64,000 nt of DNA from Stomoxys calcitrans. Taxonomy: Eukaryota; Arthropoda; Insecta; Diptera; Muscidae. Location of the stretch: positions 28,195,266-28,259,265 of the forward strand of contig NC_081555.1 in assembly GCF_963082655.1 (NCBI RefSeq). The letters run 5' to 3'. How positions within the stretch are numbered: the stretch's first letter is position 1; every line of letters starts with the position of its first letter. A program made the position numbers and the translations under genes. The notes beneath the pieces are model-generated. The model ran no database searches. It had not been told where the DNA came from and saw only the letters and a list, made by a program, of their open reading frames with translations. This document shows, piece by piece, positions 21,641 through 33,090 of the stretch.

Positions 21641-22808
21641 TACCCTACCCCTTATAGGTTTGTGCATTTGTTTGCAACACTAAGGAGGAGCAGAGCTAGA
21701 CCCAATGATAAGCATACCGATCGGTTTGGAAACACATCCTGATTAGATTTAGCGTCAGTCCGTCTATCTGTCCCTGTTTTCGTATTCTTGCGATCATGGT
21801 AAAGGTAGAATTTGTTGTCCGATTTTCATAAAATTTTGCACGAGTTACTTTTTTTAGTCCAAGGACAAACGCCAATTATATTGAACAAACTCGGATCAGA
21901 TTTAGATGTATAACTCCCATATAAAACTTTCATCTGATAAAGCCTTTTTAGACTGTGGGAGCCACAATTTTGCTCCGATCTTTACAAAATTTTGCATGAG
22001 GTGTTTTATTTAACGTTTCAATATGAATGCAAAATTTGATCAAAATCGTTTCAGATTAAGATATAGCTCCCATATATATCTTTAATCCGATATGGCCTTT
22101 CAAAGCTGTAGAAGCCACAATGCTTGTACAATCTTAGCAAAATTTTGCATCTGGTGTTTCATTTGACGTCCCAATAAGTAAGCAAAATTTCATCAAAATC
22201 GCTTCAGATTTAGATATAGCTCCCATATATATCTTTCATCCGATATGGCTATTTAAGGCTGTAGTAGCCACAATTTTGGTCTGAAAAATGTCGCATGAGA
22301 CGTTTGATTTGATGCCCCAATATGTGTGCAACATTTCTTCAAAATCGGTTCAGATTTATAAATAGCTCTCATATATATCTTTCATCCGACTTGGCTCTTT
22401 AAGGCTGTGAAAGCCACAATAATGGTCCGATCTTGGCAAAATTTTGCTTGAGGTGTTTTATTTGATGTCTCCATATGTATGCCAAAATTTCATCAAAATC
22501 GGTTCATATAAGGATATAGCAGCCGTATATATCTTTAATCCGATATGACCTTTCAAGGCTGTAGAGGCCACAATGTGGGTCCGATCTTGGAAAAATCAAG
22601 CATGTGGTATTTTATTCTCTCAATATGTGTACAAAATTTCATCAAAATCGTATCAGATTTAGATATAGCTCCCGTATATATCTTTTAGCCGATATGCGGT
22701 TTTAAGACAGCAGCAAGATAACAAGATCTTGAGGTTCTATTCGATATTTCAATAGCTATTCAAAATTCTATATATAAAATGTAGTACGTAGACTCGTACT
22801 CTCATTTT
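21641..22808 (-). repeat. M153-related tandem array, diverged subfamily
   Basis: It starts 'ttataccctaccccttata', passes a short gtccgtctatctgtccc block (about 21756), and then repeats units containing 'tagctcccatatatatcttt'. The tagc motif sits at 22064, 22217, 22363, 22517 and 22666, spacings of 153, 146, 154 and 149. The orientation is opposite to the copy at 7656. Confidence 0.7.
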
Positions 22809-22965
22809 CAGCTCAATGGATACGTAAATAAGCAGAATTCGGAGTGAAGATCAGCCAGAAGCATTGCAAGAGCTACCAATGCGTCAAAGAAAAAGTCATA
22901 GTTTGTGGCGGTTTATGGGCTGGTGTCATCATTGGACCGTACTTCTTCGAAGATGATGCTGCTTT
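22809..22965 (+). mobile_element. Mariner transposase fragment embedded in M153 array
   Basis: The sequence encodes a scrambled version of the segment from 'NGYVNKQN' through 'QELPM' to 'GPYFFED', with frameshifts. It matches the centre of the fold-back mariner at 9752-10356. No terminal repeats accompany it. Confidence 0.75.
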
Positions 22966-23830
22966 AAGATCTTGAGCACCTGGAAGCCGCAATTGTTGTC
23001 CGACAACAACAACAAACGTGTCAAGTGCTGCCCAAATCGGAGTATAAACTTTTATAGCTCCCATAGAAATCGAACTGCCATAGAAACCGAACTTCTGACA
23101 TCCTGAGCCCCTGGAAACTACAATTGTTGTTCGAATTGGCTGAACGAATTTTGCACGTAGTGTTTTATTAAGACTGCCAACAACCGTACAAAGTATGGTC
23201 CAAATCGGTGTATAACCTGATATAGCTCCCATATAAATCGAACTCCCGATTTGACTTCTTTCACCCCTGACAGCCATAATTGTTGTTCGATTTAGTTTAA
23301 ATTTTGCACCTAGAGTTTTACTAAGACTCCCAACAATCGTACAAAGTATGGTCCAAATCGGTGTATAACCTGATATAGCTCCCATATAAACCGATCCGCT
23401 GATTTGATATCTTGAGCCCCTGGAAGCCACAATTGTTATCCGATTTGGCTGAAATTTTGCATTTAAAGTTTCATAAACACTGGCAACAACCGTGCCAATT
23501 ACTGTTCGAATCGCTCTATAACCTGATATAGATCCCTTATAAATCGACCACCCGATTTGACATCTTTAACCCCTGGAAGCCGCAATTGTTATCCGATTTG
23601 GCTGAAATTTTGCACTTAGAGTTTTGTTATGACTTCTTATGACAATTTGATATAGCTTTCATATAACCGATCTCCCGATTAGACTTCTATGGCTTACAGA
23701 AGCTCAATTTTTGCCTGATTTAGCAGAAATTTGGCATATTTTTTGTACAGGTTTACTCGTCAATTCAGGTGATTTGAGAGAATTTTTCACAGAATCCATG
23801 ATGGTGGGTTCCCAGGATGAGCTTCATCCG
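22966..23830 (-). mobile_element. M153 copy, reverse orientation, head present
   Basis: Units contain 'ctgatatagctcccatataa' and 'ggaagccacaattgttatcc'. The minus-strand frame 22873-23430 stays open for 185 codons through three units. It ends at about 23795-23830 with 'tgatggtgggttcccagga', the diverged inner head region; the GGCC palindrome itself is not visible. Confidence 0.65.
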
Positions 23831-24600
23831 AATTTTACACATTTTTAATTGATTTGTTTGTAATTTCACTAGAAGAGATATGTTTTGGCAAAAAAAATCA
23901 ACCACTTTCCAAATATCTCCGGATTTTTTGATCCTTTTTTTGGATTTTTTTAATCATTTTACCTTGAATTTCTATTTTTTTAGTTTCGCCACCAACAATT
24001 TTGCAAAATAACCACAAAAATTCAACTTTCATCTAACAAAAAAAAAAAACAAGGACTTTTTCAGATAACAGATTTTGTTTCACTTTCAAAAAAAATATGT
24101 ATTGCACTTTTGGGAAAAAAAACACTTTCACTTAACAACTTCAAAAGTTAAAAAAAGAATGATAGACAGATTTTTGATTTGTACATCTAAAGGCGTTTCA
24201 TACCAAAAACACACATCAGCATAGACGCGGAAAAAAAACGCATGCATAACTGCGGCGGCGGTCTTAAATTTTAAGCAGCGGGCGGGCATACATATGTGAC
24301 ACATGGTTCAAAGGGAAGGGGTGAGAATGGCACGCGGCTATCCCATACGTGGATAAATCCCTGCATATGAGGGAAAAAATCCAGAAAAACTTGTTTTAAT
24401 TTTGATTTTTTCCAAAAGGGTTACTTGGAGGTTTTCATTAAAAGCGGAAAAAATTAAAATTACCAGAAGGCAGAAGGAGATGAAGATGCATGAAAAAATA
24501 CAAAAAAAAAACGAAACTTATTCTCAAACCGGATGGCAAAAAATAACAAAAACAACAACTACAATATTTAACCCTTATTTATAGAAAATTAAAACTTGGG
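23831..24600. other. AT-rich DNA without recognisable gene
   Basis: Poly(T)/(A) runs are frequent. A GC-rich island 'ctgcggcggcggtc' lies at about 24250. No gene is supported. Confidence 0.45.
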
Positions 24601-27260
24601 GAAGACAAACTAGTTATGGCTTTTGTTTAGACTAGGGATTTCTGGTAAGAAAAACTACCCAAAAAAAAAAAATTTTAATGAAAAAAAAAAATTAAAAATT
24701 TTCAACCACCTTTGGAAAACAAAAGGCTTACACTTTTGTCTAAGCAATGTATGTAGGTATAGGTGTGTGTGTATGTGTGTGTGTAAAAGGCCTTGTTTTC
24801 TTAGGAAAAAGGTTGATGGTTATCCCAACACTCAAAAAAAGAATTGCCTCAAAAACAAAAGAAGGCTACAAAAAGCCAAGGAATGGTAAGGAAACAATCA
24901 ATTGTCATTGTAGCCGCTTATGTAGGAGGGGAAAGAATAGAAAAAGGACGACGTTCATGATGTCTATGATCATCCCCGTTTGGGACATTTGCATATGTAG
25001 ATTTGAAAACTTTTAAGTTTTGCCGGTCTGCTACAGCAAGGCTGGCAAACGGAAAAAAAACTTCAATTACTTCTCGAAAAAGAAAGAAAGAGAAAGAAAA
25101 AAACAAGCATCCAAACAAAAATACACCCGCCATGTACGCATAATTATATCCCAAAAATAGTTTTGTATTTATATTCCTAGTACTCGGGGAGGTGGTAAGT
25201 AGTAGCAAAAAAGGATTCTAATGCTGATGGGCAAAGGCAGGGGGGAATTAGAACTCAAAACTACTCAAAAACTAAACAACAAGGACCAAGGCAGCACACT
25301 TTTTCAACCACTTTTGCGGACTTGATGGAGTTTTCTAAGGATGTGTGTGTGTGCAAGAACTCCTTGCTACCTCCCACTCTCTCCCCAAGTTCTTAAGAAC
25401 TATTAGAAGAAAAAAAGAGCTGTACAGCAAATGAATCAAAAAAGGCTTTAGAGCAAAACAATAAAAACCCTGTTACTATAGAGAAAAAATTTCTTAAAAA
25501 GGGGGGGGAAGCGAGTTTTAGAATAGTTTTTTGTATGCCTTTTAGCCTGGTAGGAAGTTTAAGACAGAACTACAACTCCCTACACTTGCCTACAAAAATT
25601 TAACATACACACACTTGGCATTCCATATTGAAAACGTTTTGCAATCATCATCATCAAACATACAGTCAGCCAACCATCCATCCATCTATACATCCATCCA
25701 TTGAGCCATTCATCCGACCCTAGCCACAGTGTTTAGTGTCTTTGAAAAGTTTTTCACAAGGCCTTTATAGTCTCAAAAGTAAAAGGGGCTGAGAAGCTAC
25801 ACACCGCCATAGCCAACGCCACGCCGCGGCAAGTTTTTGCGCTCAATCAAAAATCTAAGCAATTGCTCCTCTCAACTTAGAAGGCAAAGCTTCTTTGCCC
25901 CCCACCCCCTGCCACTGCTGCCTTCGCCACCGCCAACGTCACCGCCATTGCCATTGCCATCGCCGTTGCCTTTGTAGATTTCTTTCTAATTTAGAAATGA
26001 ACTACCTTAGGACACGCCTTAATTTCAATGCGAATGTGTTATGGGGGAGCCTGAAAGTGGAGAGGTGGGGGACAACTCTCTTCGAATTGCTTGAATATGG
26101 AAATGTAGCCTTTCTCTAACGTTGTTGTAGTTGTAATGCCGCAAACAACATTATTTTTCAAACTATATATACGTGGGCTGCGAGGAAAGTTCGGAAGACG
26201 CTAAAACGGTTAATAAATAAGAGAAGCATCGTCTATCACATACACACGCACACACACTCAGACAAAGGCAGCAGCAGAGCAACCCTTTGGCAAACCAAGC
26301 ACCCATAACAGACCCCTCAAAGCCAGTAGGCACCAATTTAGGGGCCTCTCTCACACCACAAACCAACAACGTCTTAAAGAAAAATCAACATCATCATCAT
26401 CATCGTTGTCATCATCAACGTTAGTAGTGTTGTTGTGCAAATCCTCTCTACCTACCTACCTACCGCCCTCCCTCTTTCACCCACAAGCAGCTACAACCAC
26501 CCACAAACTCTTTGGCCGACCAAAGAGCGAGCCATCCAGCCAGCCAGCCACACTTTAAAAGTGACCAACTATTGATTTTTATCACTCACTCACTCAGTGA
26601 GTGAGTGCGTGCATGTGATTCTTAAGATTTGTAGGTGTATGTGTGTGTGTGTAAGCTCGCTACTCTCGAAAAGAATAACAGCACATCGCAACGACGACAA
26701 CGTTGGTTATAGCGATGGCGATGACGAGGCCGACAATGTGGCGAAAGATGACGAGAACCACGAAGACGATGAGACGACGTTGGCGATGGTCTTGTATGGC
26801 AAGCGGCGAAACGTGGGGGAATTCTTAAGACTCGTAGTCGTTTTGACATCCTCGTAGCCAGCATCGTGTAACTCCTTTTCTCGCACCACCCCACAAAAAG
26901 CTAAGATTGGCAAAAAGGCGGAGTGTAAGATGCAGTTCGTGGCTTTTGGCTGGTGCACCTCGGCGGTTCGTTGTTGTCGGCGATTTTTTTGTTTTGCTCC
27001 CCGCAACTCTTTTTTTTCTGTGTTTCATTGGGCGAAACTCGTATGCGAATGTGGTTGGCAGCCAAATAATAAACAACAATAACAACTACAACATGTATAA
27101 TAAATGTTACTAGAACCGCCAACACCTAACGACCCAGCAGCAGCATTAACTAACATCAACAGCAATATCGGCAACTGACATCTAAACATTAAATCAACAA
27201 CAACAACAACTATTCATTTATTGGCAGAGGTTTATCAAAGGGACAGTGGTATTAAAATTT
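24601..27260. other. Unique, microsatellite-rich DNA; no supported exon
   Basis: Simple repeats are (GT)n at 24762-24783, (CCATCC)n-like at about 25676-25702, (GCCATT/CCGCCA)n at about 25925-25970, (CATCAT)n at about 26390-26404 and (GT)n at about 26640-26653. Several frames of 70-100 codons overlap on both strands around 26600-27125; they lack splice context and are compositionally skewed. Confidence 0.45.
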
Positions 27261-28320
27261 TAAAATAAAACAAAACAAATAACAAAAAAAATATATAAAA
27301 AAAATAAAAAAAAAACTAAAAATTAAAAAAAAAATAAAAACAAAAATTAAAATTAAAATTATATCAAAATCCAAATAAAAAAGTTAATGCAAAAATGGCA
27401 ACAAATACAGAATAAAAAAGCGGAAAACAAAAAACGAAGAAAAGGTTAAACCAAAAATTTAAACTAACATTAATTAAATAAAAAACAAATTAATAATAAA
27501 AAAATACTACGAAAAAATTAATACAAAAAAAAAACACAAAAAATAGTACAAAAAATATAACAACAAATTTATCGCAAGAAAACTTTTACAAAAATAAATA
27601 AACAAAAAAGCATTAAAAGTTTAAAGTCGAAAAATTAATGAACACAAAAAAAAATATTTAACAAAAAACAAATAAAAAATACAAAAAAAATAACCAACAA
27701 AATTTTAAAAATTAAAACAAAAATATATAAAAAAAAAAAAAACAAACGAAAACAATTACAAAAAAATATAAAAATGTTATAAAAAATAAAAAAAAAATTG
27801 AAAAAAATATAAAAAGTAATTTAAAAAATATAATAAAAAAAAATATAAAAAAATATTAAAAATATACTAAAAAAAATTATAAAAAAGTATAAAAAAATAA
27901 TAAAAAAAATAAAAACCTTATTTTTAAAATTAAAATTAAAATTATAAAGAAATTTATAAAAAAAATTAAAAACCTTTTAAAAAAAATTATAAAGAAAATT
28001 AAAAATTAAATTAAAAAATTATAAAAAAATTATAAAAAATTTTAAAAGAAATTATAAAAAATATAAAAAACTTATAAAAATATCTTAAAAAAAATATAAA
28101 AAAATTATAAAAAAACAAAAAAATATATATAAAAAAAAAATTATAAAAAAAAGTATAAAAAAATAAAAAAAAAATTATAAAAAAAATTATAAAAAAATAT
28201 AAAAAAAAAATTGTGAAAAAAATTAAAAAAAAAAATTTAGAAAGTAATTTAAAAAATTATTAAAAAAAGAATGAACAAAATTAAAAAATATGTTTTTTGA
28301 ATGACATTTTCAACTAGAAA
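27261..28320. repeat. A-rich low-complexity tract
   Basis: (aaaaaat)n and (aaattataaaaa)n over about 1 kb with a strong A bias on the plus strand. It ends where an M153 copy begins. Confidence 0.9.
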
Positions 28321-29160
28321 AACACCAGTCATAGAAAAACACCACCTCCAAAATTTCAAGCAATAATAATTGCGAGTAATAGTTGCGCTCTCCAGAGGCC
28401 CAAAAAAGTCAAACTGGGAGATCGGTTTATATGGCAGCTATATCAGGTTATATACCGATTTAAACCATGCTTAGCACAGTTGTTGACAGTCATAACGAAA
28501 CACGTCATGCTAATTATTAGTCAAATCGGATAGGAAGAGCGCCTTCTATAGGGTCAAGAAGTCTAATCGGGAGATGGGTTTATATGTCGGCTATATCAGG
28601 TTATGGACTGATTTGGACCGCATTTGCCACAGTTGTTGAAAGTCGTAACAGAACACCGCATGGAAAATTTCAGCCAAATCGGACAAAAATTCCGGCTTGT
28701 AAGCGCTCAAGAAATCAAAGCAGGAGATCAGAGATATGGGAGCTATATCATGTTATAGACCGATTCGGACCGTACTTGGCACAGTTGTTTGAAGTCATAA
28801 CACAACACTACGTGCAAAATTTCATTCAAATCAGACAAAAAATGCGGCTTCCAGGGGCTCAAGAAGTCAAATCGGGAGATTGGTTTATATGGGATCTATA
28901 TCCAAATCTGAACCGATATGGCCCATTTGCAATCCCCAACGACCTACATCAATATTAAGTATATGTGCAAAATTAAGCGGCAAGCTTTACGCGTTTGACC
29001 GCTATCGTGATTTCGACAGACGGACGAACATGGCTAGATAGACTCAGGACGTCGAGACCATCAAGAATATATATACTCTATGGGGTCTTAGACGAATATT
29101 TCGAGATATTACAAACGAAATGACTAGATTAGTATACCCCCATCCTATGGAGGGTATAAA
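28321..29160 (+). mobile_element. M153 copy lacking its head
   Basis: It starts in a diverged subrepeat after the A-rich tract, then has 'gagatcggtttatatggcag', three further units, the tail with gacagacggacgaacatgg, 'atatatactctatggggtc' and the end 'catcctatggagggtata'. The plus frame 28584-28958 (124 codons) crosses two units. Confidence 0.75.
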
Positions 29161-29480
29161 AATAAAATAATACTGATTGTCTATGATGCTCGATATATTG
29201 GGTTGCCCAAAAAGTAATTGCTGATTTTTTTAAAAGAAAGTAAATTCACTTTTTTTCTAAAGCAAGCTAAAAGTAACAGCTGATAATTGACAGAAGAAAG
29301 AATGCAATTACAGAGTCACAAGCCGTTGAAAAAATTTATCAACGCCGACTATATGAAAAATCCGCAATTACTTTTTGGGCAACCCAATAACAAGGCGAGT
29401 TATTGGCGCCTTTAAATAACAAATGGGCATAACGTTGCCGCAGCGGTCAGTCCTATGGATCGGAAAAAAGATCGAAAAAG
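29161..29480 (+). repeat. Dispersed repeat shared with 31775-31850, split by a MITE
   Basis: 'actgattgtctatgatgctc' before the MITE and 'acaaggcgagttattggcgc' after it together match one continuous minus-strand stretch at 31775-31850. The family is not recognised. Confidence 0.65.
29198..29387 (+). mobile_element. Mariner-type MITE, shortened copy (~190 bp)
   Basis: Perfect ttgggttgcc / ggcaacccaa ends between TA dinucleotides. About 50 bp of the interior, from after 'agtaaat' to before 'cactttttttc', is missing relative to the 237-bp copies. Confidence 0.9.
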
Positions 29481-29509
29481 AAAATTCAAATCAGTCCGTC
29501 CGTCCCCTT

Positions 29510-29570
29510 ATTGTTAGTTTATGTCTGGTATTGTGACCTAAGTGCCGGTGTTTGTGTTAACCAACGCTGC
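29510..29570 (-). mobile_element. LINE 3' fragment (same family as 18781-20703)
   Basis: 'tgtctggtattgtgacctaa' and 'gtgccggtgtttgtgttaac' match the region just downstream of the Cys/His tail in the other copies (compare about 5670-5710). Confidence 0.55.
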
Positions 29571-29574
29571 ACAT

Positions 29575-29960
29575 ATAATCTAACAAAGCAAGGCCAACGG
29601 CAAGCACCACTCGACAGACGCAATGGCAAATTCCATAGAAAATGTGGCGTACTCCGCACTTGGATACCAACGAATGGCCCTAAGTAACCCATGAACCACC
29701 AGGAGTATCGAAGAAGAGGTATCAGGAGAAAAGGAGGAAGAAGAGAGCAAAAAAATGTGGTGAGCAGTCACAATGAGGTCCGAAAATTCTACCAAAGAAT
29801 AACACATAAAACAGTAGAGACAAATCGAAGAATCCAATGGAAAAACAACAAGGCAGCAGAGGCAGATGGTTTACCGGCTAACCTATTGAAGGGAACACAC
29901 TGTATGCATTGGCATAAGCAGTGACATCATCTATCGGTGGTGCCAGGACATCAAAGCCTC
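29575..29960 (+). mobile_element. Fragment of a second LINE family (RT N-terminal region)
   Basis: The frame 29691-29924 contains 'HNEVRKFYQRITHKT' and 'WKNNKAAEADGLPANLLKG', the well-known 'NNKAxGxDGLPAELxK' signature preceding the RT fingers in several insect LINE families. The remainder of the RT is absent. Confidence 0.7.
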
Positions 29961-30002
29961 AGATGAAATATGTTTTTGATCAAAGCTCTGCTTCATGTCA
30001 AA

Positions 30003-30280
30003 TCAGTTATAGGATAGGTTAGGTTAGATAAGAATGGCAGTCCTTTACAGACCCACAGAGACAATTTTAATTCCATTGTGATACCACTGTTGCTACAACA
30101 GTCCGAGGCCTTTGGTGGGAATCGAAACCACGACCTCCGCCCTAGCAATCCGAGCACGTTAGCCACTCGGCCAATCCGAGCACGCTACCAACTCGGCTAT
30201 TGGGGAGCCTTCACACATAGCAATCCGCTCTAGCAATCGGAGCACACTACCAACTCGGCTACCGGAGTGCCTTCAGACCT
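30003..30280 (-). mobile_element. tRNA-headed SINE (family 2) with repeated head
   Basis: On the minus strand a tRNA-like head ('gccgagttggtagcgtgct', B-box-like 'ggtttcgattccca') leads to a body and a (CCTAA)-type tail (plus-strand 'gataggttaggttagat' at 30014). The A-box part is present three times in tandem: at about 30150-30177, 30175-30204 and 30236-30263. Confidence 0.7.
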
Positions 30281-30575
30281 AGGATACTGGATTATTTTTT
30301 TTTCGCGCACTAGAAGAACGAGAAGCTTAAATCAGTGCAGAATCAAGGCGTTTGTCTTCTCATCCATTATAAACATGAAGCTCTTAATCAATAATTGTGA
30401 ATTTAAGAGAAGAGACTTTCAACCTTCCTTTACCCCTAAGCTTGTGTTCGTCTAAAAAAAATAAATAGAAACTTACAGAAATCTAGGGGACAGGGGAAGA
30501 CACCGTGCAGGGGTTGGAGATTTTCAGGGGTGGTTATCTCCTCACTATGTCGGTGTAAGAGTTCTAAACTAAGTA
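30281..30575. other. No feature recognised
   Basis: A 62-codon plus frame is unsupported. Confidence 0.4.
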
Positions 30576-30813
30576 TAGGGTTGCCCAAAAAGTAATTGCG
30601 GATTTTTCATATAGTCGGCGTTGACAAATTTTTTCACAGCTTGTGACTCTGTAATTGCATTCTTTTTTTCTGTCAGTTATCAGCTGTTACTTTTAGCTTG
30701 CTTTAGAAAAAAAGTGTAAAAAAAGTATATTTGATTAAAGTTCATTCTAAATTTTATTAAAAATGCATTTACTTTCTTTTAAAAAATCCGCAATTACTTT
30801 TTGGGCAACCCAA
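30576..30813 (-). mobile_element. Mariner-type MITE (~238 bp)
   Basis: Inverted relative to the copy at 18884. Ends are tagggttgcc (one change) and ggcaacccaa, flanked by TA on both sides. Confidence 0.9.
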
Positions 30814-30824
30814 TAGTATTGCAA

Positions 30825-30914
30825 TGCAAGCCTTTCAGACTCGACTATAAAAAGAAGGTTCCTTATCGCTAAGCTTAAACTAGAATGGGGGAGCACTCAT
30901 TGGTATGATAGAAG

Positions 30915-30956
<42 letters not shown>

Positions 30957-30990
30957 AATGGAATATTCATGGGTAAATTTGCATTTGCAG
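30825..30990 (+). mobile_element. SINE family 1, 3' part, with (CT)n expansion
   Basis: 'cagactcgactataaaaaga', 'agcactcattggtatgatag' and the terminal 'ttcatgggtaaatttgcatt' are family-1 body and tail. A pure (CT)n run at 30917-30953 replaces the usual 'gtttgcccctgttcc'. Confidence 0.75.
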
Positions 30991-31244
30991 ATAAGTCTAC
31001 GATGTCATAACCCTAAGTTGATTTAAGTCCCGTAAAGATTCCGTTGTTTGTGGAAATTTTATTCCTTATCTCCTCTACCTCAGAATGTCACGTTCTGAAA
31101 CTCTCATAGTTGATATTAACCTTCCTCCCGACTACTACTTCGTTTCACCAAGCCACATGCACGAATCTTGTCCGAATCCTTATCTCGAATCGCGTTGCCA
31201 TGAAAAACTTTACGTTTTCCAATTGTATTGTCAGCAAACCTCTG
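30991..31244. other. Unassigned sequence, target of a SINE insertion
   Basis: It ends with 'gcaaacctctg' (31234-31244), which is duplicated after the SINE. Because the sequence to the right of the SINE is LINE-derived, this is probably old LINE sequence too, but no motif is seen. Confidence 0.4.
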
Positions 31245-31540
31245 TAGGCTACCGAAGCGCATAGGTTAGCATGTCCGCCTATGACGGTGAACGCCTGGGT
31301 TCGAATCCTGGCAAGACCATCAGAAAAAATTTCAACGGTGGTTTTCCCCTCCTAATGCTGGCAACATTTGTGGGGTACTATGCCATGTAAAACTTCTCTC
31401 CAAAGAGGTGTCGCACTGCGGCACGCCGTTCGGACTCGGCTATAAAAAGGGGCCCCTTATCATTGAGCATAAAACTTAAACGGCCTGAGAAGTTTGCCCC
31501 TGTTCCGTGGTGAAATGTTCATGGGCAAAATTTGCAATTC
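31245..31540 (+). mobile_element. SINE family 1, complete, with 11-bp target-site duplication
   Basis: The tRNA-related head has A-box-like 'aagcgcataggttagcatg' and B box 'gggttcgaatcc', then a body ending in 'atgttcatgggcaaaatttg'. It is flanked by gcaaacctctg at 31234-31244 and 31541-31551. This is the best-preserved copy for defining the family, about 295 bp. Confidence 0.9.
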
Positions 31541-31700
31541 GCAAACCTCTGGTTTTTGCCGCCAGACTGTCCGCCATTTCATTCCCTCTTAGCTCACTTT
31601 GGTCCGACAACCAAATTTAGCGAATTCTAACAAGTCCATAATGGCTTGCGACTTTATTGTCCTGGTTTTTATTGCCTTAATAGTTGTTGTATGTGAAGAA
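31541..31700 (-). mobile_element. LINE RNase H fragment
   Basis: The minus strand reads 'SELRGNEMADSLAAKTRGL', the C-terminal end of a LINE RNase H domain, then degraded sequence matching the 'FTDSK' region. It is the insertion target of the SINE at 31245-31540. Confidence 0.75.
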
Positions 31701-32330
31701 AGCAATCCTCATTCAGGTCCATAGTTGAGCCATATAGTTCCGGTCCTTAGGATCCAATGCCGGGGGACACGTCATGGCCATTGGTTATTTAAAGGCGCCA
31801 ATAAGTCGCCTTGTCACATCGAGCATCATAGGCAATCAGTGTTTAAGCACAAGCCGGTGCCTGCCCCAATATGAGAATCTCCAATCGATATCACTGATTG
31901 TTCGCGAGTTGCAGCTACTCCGTATGGAGCATTCAACTTTCCGCATTCTGTGGACCCGCCCTGTCCGCTGATTGTAGGCGACTACAGTTGCAGCATATGG
32001 ACTATTCCACTATCCGCAATCTGTGGACCCGCCCTGTAGCTCTCAACTGAGCTTCTGGTGACCACGATAAACACCATACACATCGAAGCTCTAGGTTCAA
32101 GCCTGTGTGACAGGACTCTTGGTAGCCCTAGTTTACTTCTTTCGATGGGATTTAGATGTCCCCCAGTAGGGCCATGTGGTGATTCAGTGGGCAATATGGC
32201 TCTAAAATGTATCTCCCCTATCTTGAAGCAATTTTGGTAACAATAGCTACCAGGTGATATTTGTGCAAGGGTCACTCACTTCGATTTCTGCATCCCTGGT
32301 GTTTCACAATCGACAACAATAACCGTCTCA
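31701..32330 (-). repeat. Unrecognised dispersed repeat
   Basis: About 70 bp (31775-31850) match the repeat at 29161-29480. A local duplication of 'tgtggacccgccctgt' occurs at 31953 and 32022, about 70 bp apart. No domain is recognised in the 97-codon minus frame. Confidence 0.45.
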
Positions 32331-33090
32331 GCTATCTGGGATGGGAACTACTGCCAGTCCATCCGGTTCTCCTATCACCATCTCGGTAGTGTGGAAATGA
32401 TATGATAAACTCCCAACATTGACCTTAAAGTCAAACCCTTTATCTTTGTGGACGTTGAATAACTGCTGCCTGTCTCTCCTTTCGATTTGTGAACCTTTGG
32501 TGTTTCATACTCGAGATCAATCTTCGTCTCAGTCGGTCGGTTTTTGCCATACCACACCGTTTTATCGTCATGTCGGTAATTCGACCAAGAAACGGCCTAT
32601 TTCAATATTTAATCGAGAAATGTCTTAAACGTCTCAAGTTTCATTACAACGAGTGATTACCAGTCATTATCTGTGTGCCTATGAATCTGACCAGCAGAAT
32701 AGTTTATAGCACCCTAGTCGGCAAGTTTCTCATAGCCCCACATATGGGATGTTAACATGCCCATTGGACTTCTTACATAAAACTTGAGTTGGTCTTTCTC
32801 TGCATCACAGTCCTCTATACTACCGATGCCTATGTCAGAATCGATCCAAATATTGGGTTGCCCAAAAAGTAATTGCGGATTTTTTAAAAGACTTTTTTTA
32901 CACTTTTTTTCTAAAGCAAGCTAAAAGTAACAGCTGATAACTGACAGAAGAAAGAATGCAATTACAGAGTCACAAGCTGTGAAAAAATTTGTCAACGCCG
33001 ACTATATGAAAAATCCGCAATTACTTTTTGGGCAACCCAATACAACTTCGTATAGCCAGTGGACCATCTTTGGGTTCAGTCACCATTTTT
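32331..33090 (-). mobile_element. Degraded LINE sequence with nested MITE
   Basis: On either side of the MITE, 'cagtcctctatactaccgat' and 'tagccagtggaccatctttg' align with 20305-20390 of the larger LINE copy (region between RT and RNase H). The part 32331-32700 is only tentatively LINE. Confidence 0.5.
32853..33040 (+). mobile_element. Mariner-type MITE, shortened copy (~188 bp)
   Basis: Perfect ttgggttgcc / ggcaacccaa ends with flanking TA. The interior deletion runs from after 'ttttaaaag' to before 'acttttttta', with different end points from the short copy at 29198. Confidence 0.9.

Noticed and set aside
26622..27125. Cluster of overlapping 70-100 codon frames on both strands
   Set aside because: Mutually overlapping in several frames with no splice signals or recognisable domain; GC-rich microsatellite DNA lengthens frames by chance.
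29198..33040. A distinct short MITE subfamily (188-190 bp)
   Set aside because: The two short copies lost different intervals, so they are independent deletions of the ~237-bp form.
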